From: an uncultured Lysobacteraceae bacterium
GTDB lineage: Bacteria > Pseudomonadota > Gammaproteobacteria > Xanthomonadales > Xanthomonadaceae
DNA length: 9,253 nucleotides
Direction: 5' to 3'
NCBI GenBank assembly: GCA_946482565.1
Contig: CAMLSB010000063.1
Location: 1-9,253, forward strand
Of this stretch, positions 6,912 to 9,253 are shown piece by piece. The translations under genes and the position numbers were made by a program. Under the pieces are notes generated by a model that saw only the letters and a program-made list of their open reading frames with translations, did no database searches and had not been told where the DNA came from. Position 1 is the stretch's first letter; every line of letters begins with the position of its first letter.

Positions 6912-7526
6912 ATGCTCACCGCAACCGTGACCGACTGGGTCTCCACCGCCAACGACAGCCGCAGCGCCGACGGCCGCGTCGCCGCGCCGGCCGACGTCGA
7001 CCTGGCGCTGGCGCGTTCGGCCGCTGCCGGGGACAGCAGTGCGTTCGAGGCGCTGTACCGGCGCCACGCCGCGCGCATCCACGGCGTGGTCGCGCGGCTG
7101 GTCGGTTACGACCGCGCCCGCGCCGAGGACCTCGTGCAGGAAGCCTTCGTCCGCGCCTGGCAGGCGCTGCCCGCCTACCGCTTCGAGAGCGCGTTCGGCA
7201 CCTGGCTGCACCGGCTGGCGGTGAACACCGCGCTGATGGACCTGCGCGCCGCGCGCAGCCGCCCGCGTGGCAGCGACGACGAGGATGCGCTCGACCAGGT
7301 CGGCGCGCCCGACTCGGCGGGGCAGTCCACCGCGCTCACGCTGGACCTGGAACGCGCCGTCGCCACGCTGCCGCCGCGCGCCCGCGCGGTGCTGGTGCTG
7401 TACGACGTCGAAGGATGGAAGCACGAGGAGATCGCCGGGGCGCTGGGCATGGCCGTCGGCAGCTCCAAGGCGCAGCTGCACCGCGCACGCGGATTGCTGC
7501 GGGAACGACTGGAAGGGCACGCATGA
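6912..7526 (+). CDS. ECF-type RNA polymerase sigma-70 factor
   Basis: Group 4 (extracytoplasmic function) sigma factor, 204 aa. Region 2 spans about 45-118: FEALYRRHAARIHGVVARLV (45-64), the core-binding AEDLVQEAFVRAWQ (71-84) and the promoter -10 recognition part FESAFGTWLHRLAVNTALMD (91-110). An acidic linker (118-140) lacks region 3. Region 4 spans about 143-202, with the -35-binding helix-turn-helix in WKHEEIAGALGMAVGSSKAQ (169-188) followed by LHRARGLLRERL (189-200). The start at 6912 is preceded only by a weak GGACTGGG; the first 30 residues are poorly conserved in character, so a later start such as GTG at 6927 cannot be excluded. The gene overlaps its downstream neighbour by ATGA (7523-7526), implying translational coupling. 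Such operons usually autoregulate, but no clear ECF-type promoter was identified upstream. Confidence 0.95.
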   Translation: MLTATVTDWVSTANDSRSADGRVAAPADVDLALARSAAAGDSSAFEALYRRHAARIHGVVARLVGYDRARAEDLVQEAFVRAWQALPAYRFESAFGTWLHRLAVNTALMDLRAARSRPRGSDDEDALDQVGAPDSAGQSTALTLDLERAVATLPPRARAVLVLYDVEGWKHEEIAGALGMAVGSSKAQLHRARGLLRERLEGHA

Positions 7527-8089
7527 ACACGAACGACACCAACCGACACGACAACGACCGCGATGACGCCCCGCTCGACGCGAGCCTGCGCCTGCAGCTG
7601 CGCGGCCTGCGCCGCGACGTCGAGCCGGCCGCCGACCTGTGGCCCGGCATCGCCGCGCGCATCGCTGCGGTGCCCCGGTCCGCACAGCCGGCGCCGTCCG
7701 CGCGCCGTGGCCATGGCGCCGCGCGACTGGCGCCGTGGGCGCTGGCAGCGTCGCTGGTCCTGGCCGTGGGCGTGGCCTGGAAGATGCAGCCCCCATCGAT
7801 CGCGCCGGCCGTGCCTGCGACGGCGCAGGCTGCGGGCGCGCCGATGCTCGACCGCCAGGCCGATGCGATGACCCGCGAATACCAGGCGGCGCTGCACGAG
7901 ATCGAGGCGGCCACGCCCGGCCGCACCGCGGCGCATCCCGAAGCGGCGGCGCTGCGCGAGCTCGACCACAGCGCGAAGCAGATCCGCACCGCGCTGGAAC
8001 GCGATCCCGATGCGCGCTTCCTGCTCGACCGGCTGCGCAAGACCTACACCCAGCGGCTGGCGATCACCCAGCGCGCCGACATGACCTGA
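7523..8089 (+). CDS. Single-pass membrane protein, probable anti-sigma factor
   Basis: Protein of 188 aa whose ATG overlaps the sigma factor stop codon (ATGA). Upstream in-frame starts lie inside the sigma gene and encode unlikely sequence. Residues 1-67 are a cytoplasmic segment with LRLQLRGLRRDVEPAADLWP (22-41) and GIAARI (42-47), a [DE]xWPxIxxRI-like element often seen in cytoplasmic parts of Xanthomonadaceae anti-sigma-like proteins. One hydrophobic helix covers about 68-87 (ARLAPWALAASLVLAVGVAW region). The C-terminal part is a low-complexity Ala/Pro stretch (91-108), then long helices (109-188) that could form a coiled coil. There is no cysteine anywhere, so the zinc-binding HxxxCxxC motif of ZAS-type anti-sigma factors is absent. 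Position next to an ECF sigma factor and the topology support anti-sigma function; this is inference from context. A 6-bp inverted repeat follows at 8091-8108. Confidence 0.75.
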   Translation: MNTNDTNRHDNDRDDAPLDASLRLQLRGLRRDVEPAADLWPGIAARIAAVPRSAQPAPSARRGHGAARLAPWALAASLVLAVGVAWKMQPPSIAPAVPATAQAAGAPMLDRQADAMTREYQAALHEIEAATPGRTAAHPEAAALRELDHSAKQIRTALERDPDARFLLDRLRKTYTQRLAITQRADMT

Positions 8090-8090
8090 C

Positions 8091-8108
8091 ACGGCGCCCC
8101 CACGCCGT
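8091..8108 (+). other. Small inverted repeat between the anti-sigma-like gene and the DUF4097 gene
   Basis: ACGGCG (8091-8096) and CGCCGT (8103-8108) form a perfect 6-bp stem around a 6-nt C-rich loop, starting 1 bp after the stop codon of the membrane protein gene. There is no T tract, so it is not a standard terminator. It could be a weak attenuation or mRNA-stabilising hairpin, or chance in GC-rich DNA. Confidence 0.25.
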
Positions 8109-8132
8109 ACCGAATACAACGGAGAAGCCCAG

Positions 8133-9041
8133 ATGCGCCATTCCATCCACGTCCTCGCCCTCGCGCTCTGCGCCGGCCTGGCCAGCGCGCCGCTCTACGC
8201 CGGCACGCCCATCAACGAGACCCGGCCGCTGGATCCGCGCGGCCGGATCGAGATCGACAACATGAAGGGCCGCATCCAGGTGCGCGCCTGGGACCGCAAC
8301 GAAGTGCGCGTGACCGGCACGCTCGGCGACGGCGTCGAGAAGCTCGTCGTCGACGGCGACCGCGGCAACCTCGAGGTGCGCGTCGAATATCCCAAGCGCA
8401 TGGGCAGCTGGCGCAACGACCGCACCGGGCCGACCGACCTGATGCTGATGGTTCCGCTGCAGGCGAGCCTGGACATCGAATCGGTGTCCGCGGACATCGA
8501 CGTGGACGGCGTGGCGCCCGACGAGATCGACGTGGACACCGTGAGCGGCAACGTCACCATCGCCGCGGCCCCGCGCCAGGCCAGCATCGAAAGCGTGAGC
8601 GGCGACCTGGTGCTGACCCTCAACAGCCGCGAGGCCAAGACCGAGTCGGTCAGCGGCGACATCGTGCTCAAGGGCCGCCTCGATGGCGAAGTCCATGCCG
8701 AAACCGTCTCGGGCGACATCACCATCGACAGCCGCGGCCAGCGCGTGCGCCGCCTGTCCACCGGCACCGTGTCGGGCGACGCCGACGTGCGCGTCGGCCT
8801 GGCCGACGGCGGCGAGATCAAGTCGGAAACCGTGAGCGGCGAGATCAAGCTGCGCCTGCCGAAGGCGTTGTCGGCGCGGGTGAGCGGCGAGACCTTCAGC
8901 GGTGATCTGGACGCGCCCAACGCGAAGATCCACAGCGAGGACTTCGGCCCCGGCAAGACCATGGAAGCCAGCTACGGCAACGGCGCCGGCGAGATCCGCA
9001 TGGAGTCGTTCTCGGGCGACGCGATCCTCGTCCTCGAATAA
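8133..9041 (+). CDS. Exported DUF4097-type beta-strand repeat protein
   Basis: Secreted or periplasmic protein of 302 aa. The start at 8133 has GGAG (8121-8124) with an 8-nt spacer. Residues 1-23 form a signal peptide with likely cleavage after LYA (A23). An N-terminal beta domain (24-110) contains RIEIDNMKGRIQVRAWDRNE (38-57), typical of DUF4097/adhesin-like proteins. From 116 to 296 a motif of form [EDG][ST][VF]S[GA][DEN] recurs nine times, at residues 116, 135, 153, 171, 190, 211, 232, 253 and 291, with spacing 18-21 except a final gap of 38, about two units. Between them lie alternating hydrophobic strands, suggesting a regular beta-solenoid. Biochemical function of the family is unknown. 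It follows the sigma/membrane-protein pair by 43 bp on the same strand and is probably the third gene of the operon. Its TAA stop codon merges with the palindrome starting at 9040. Confidence 0.9.
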   Translation: MRHSIHVLALALCAGLASAPLYAGTPINETRPLDPRGRIEIDNMKGRIQVRAWDRNEVRVTGTLGDGVEKLVVDGDRGNLEVRVEYPKRMGSWRNDRTGPTDLMLMVPLQASLDIESVSADIDVDGVAPDEIDVDTVSGNVTIAAAPRQASIESVSGDLVLTLNSREAKTESVSGDIVLKGRLDGEVHAETVSGDITIDSRGQRVRRLSTGTVSGDADVRVGLADGGEIKSETVSGEIKLRLPKALSARVSGETFSGDLDAPNAKIHSEDFGPGKTMEASYGNGAGEIRMESFSGDAILVLE

Positions 9042-9118
9042 AAAAGGGGACGGAGGTAATTAAAAAAGGGACAGGTCGCCGACCTGTCCCTTTTTTAATT
9101 ACCTCCGTCCCCTTTTTT
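9040..9118. repeat. Perfect 38-bp inverted repeat with 3-nt loop; palindromic repeat element
   Basis: The left arm (9040-9077) and right arm (9081-9118) are perfectly complementary over 38 bp with a 3-nt loop GCC (9078-9080). Each arm contains two diverged copies of an A6-G3/4-AC unit: the outer ends in GGGGACGGAGGTAATT (9046-9061), the inner in GGGACAGGTC (9068-9077). The first two bases are the last two of the DUF4097 TAA stop codon. Sequence of this type (GGGGACGGAGGTAATT, GGGACAGGT) resembles dispersed palindromic repeats I associate with proteobacterial genomes, including REP-type elements mobilised by RAYT transposases. No transposase is in the window and no flanking target duplication is seen. 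Assignment to a known repeat family is from memory. Confidence 0.9.
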
Positions 9119-9125
9119 GTTTTTT
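9040..9125. terminator. Bidirectional intrinsic terminator formed by the palindrome
   Basis: The stem is followed on the plus strand by a T-rich tract (T6-G-T6, 9113-9125, the first six being part of the stem), which fits rho-independent termination of the sigma/anti-sigma/DUF4097 operon. On the minus strand the transcript ends in U6-A-UU after the same stem, serving the convergent gene whose stop lies at 9135-9137. The stem is unusually long for a terminator. Confidence 0.75.
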
Positions 9126-9134
9126 CATGCGCCG

Positions 9135-9253
9135 TCAGGCGACGTCCCGGCGTTCCGCGGCGGCGTCCTCGCGGCCGAAGTCGCCGTAGTACGACGAGGC
9201 GCGCAGTTCCCACGGCTCGAAATCGTCCACGGTGATCGCGTCCAGCGTCATCG
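9135..9253 (-). CDS. C-terminal fragment of an unrecognised gene (5' end outside window)
   Basis: A minus-strand frame enters from the right edge and ends at TGA (9135-9137), with 38 full codons visible. The visible tail includes DAITVDDFEPWELRASSYYG (4-23 of the visible part) and ends in an Asp/Glu/Arg/Ala-rich segment finishing DVA. Codon use is GC-rich at third positions, like the other genes, and the convergent position relative to the terminator, 17 bp beyond the palindrome, supports a real gene end. An in-frame ATG at 9251 exists, so a 38-aa small protein is formally possible, but a truncated larger gene is more likely. I do not recognise the family. Confidence 0.6.
   Translation of the reverse strand, partial: MTLDAITVDDFEPWELRASSYYGDFGREDAAAERRDVA

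Noticed and set aside
5495..7078. A 527-codon minus-strand open frame opposite the transporter and sigma factor start
   Set aside because: It crosses the boundary of two well-supported plus-strand genes and gives an Arg/Gln/His-rich sequence without domain signs.
8500..9020. Repeated GTGAGCGGCGA/GTCAGCGGCGA-like DNA words that could suggest a CRISPR or tandem repeat array
   Set aside because: The words are codons for VSG[DE] in frame within the DUF4097 gene; spacing varies and the sequence between is coding, not spacers.
9040..9118. Palindrome as an insertion sequence end or attachment site
   Set aside because: No transposase or integrase gene, no second copy in the window and no flanking direct repeat is visible, so only a repeat/terminator call is supported.

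Overview
The window is a GC-rich chromosomal segment, densely coded on both strands. It is most likely from a Xanthomonadaceae/Lysobacteraceae gammaproteobacterium such as Lysobacter, Luteimonas or a relative. This rests on the very high GC at third codon positions, a LemA + M48 protease pair of the type seen in that group, GGGAAT-type heptamer repeats, and a GGGGACGGAGGTAATT-type palindromic repeat. The last two look like interspersed repeats I associate with these genomes. The taxonomic call is inference. No rRNA, tRNA, CRISPR array, transposase gene or phage gene is visible.

Left part (1-3890). A serine hydrolase of the class C beta-lactamase/PBP-like family runs leftward off the edge (1-1250, minus; its C-terminus lies outside). 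It is divergent from a rightward pair: a LemA-family membrane protein (1333-1929) and a membrane-bound M48 zinc protease with a long C-terminal extension ending in a TerB-like segment (2010-3890). The 80 bp between lemA and the protease carry degenerate GGGAA/GGGAT repeats.

Middle part (3874-6850). A GMC-family FAD-dependent alcohol/choline-type dehydrogenase (minus, start at 5454) converges on the protease gene, and their 3' ends overlap by 17 bp. It diverges across 85 bp from a polytopic transporter of the nucleotide-exchanger-like (NTT/Tlc-like) MFS branch (5540-6850).

Right part (6912-9041). A compact signalling module: an ECF sigma-70 factor, a cysteine-free single-pass membrane protein overlapping it by ATGA (probable anti-sigma factor), and a secreted DUF4097-type beta-repeat protein with nine [ED][ST]VSG[DE]-like steps. 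The sigma factor probably drives this operon under control of the membrane protein, and the secreted protein is probably an envelope or periplasmic output or sensor. The physiological signal cannot be read from the sequence.

Right edge. The DUF4097 stop codon runs into a perfect 38-bp inverted repeat with a 3-nt loop (9040-9118). Each arm consists of two diverged copies of an A6-G3/4-AC unit. It sits between convergent genes, is flanked by T tracts, and so should work as a bidirectional terminator while looking like a dispersed palindromic repeat. The C-terminal 38 codons of an unrecognised minus-strand gene follow (9135-9253).

Most of the window is ordinary core or accessory content. The items most worth a second look are the sigma/membrane protein/DUF4097 cassette, the perfect palindrome, and the C-terminal extension of the M48 protease.
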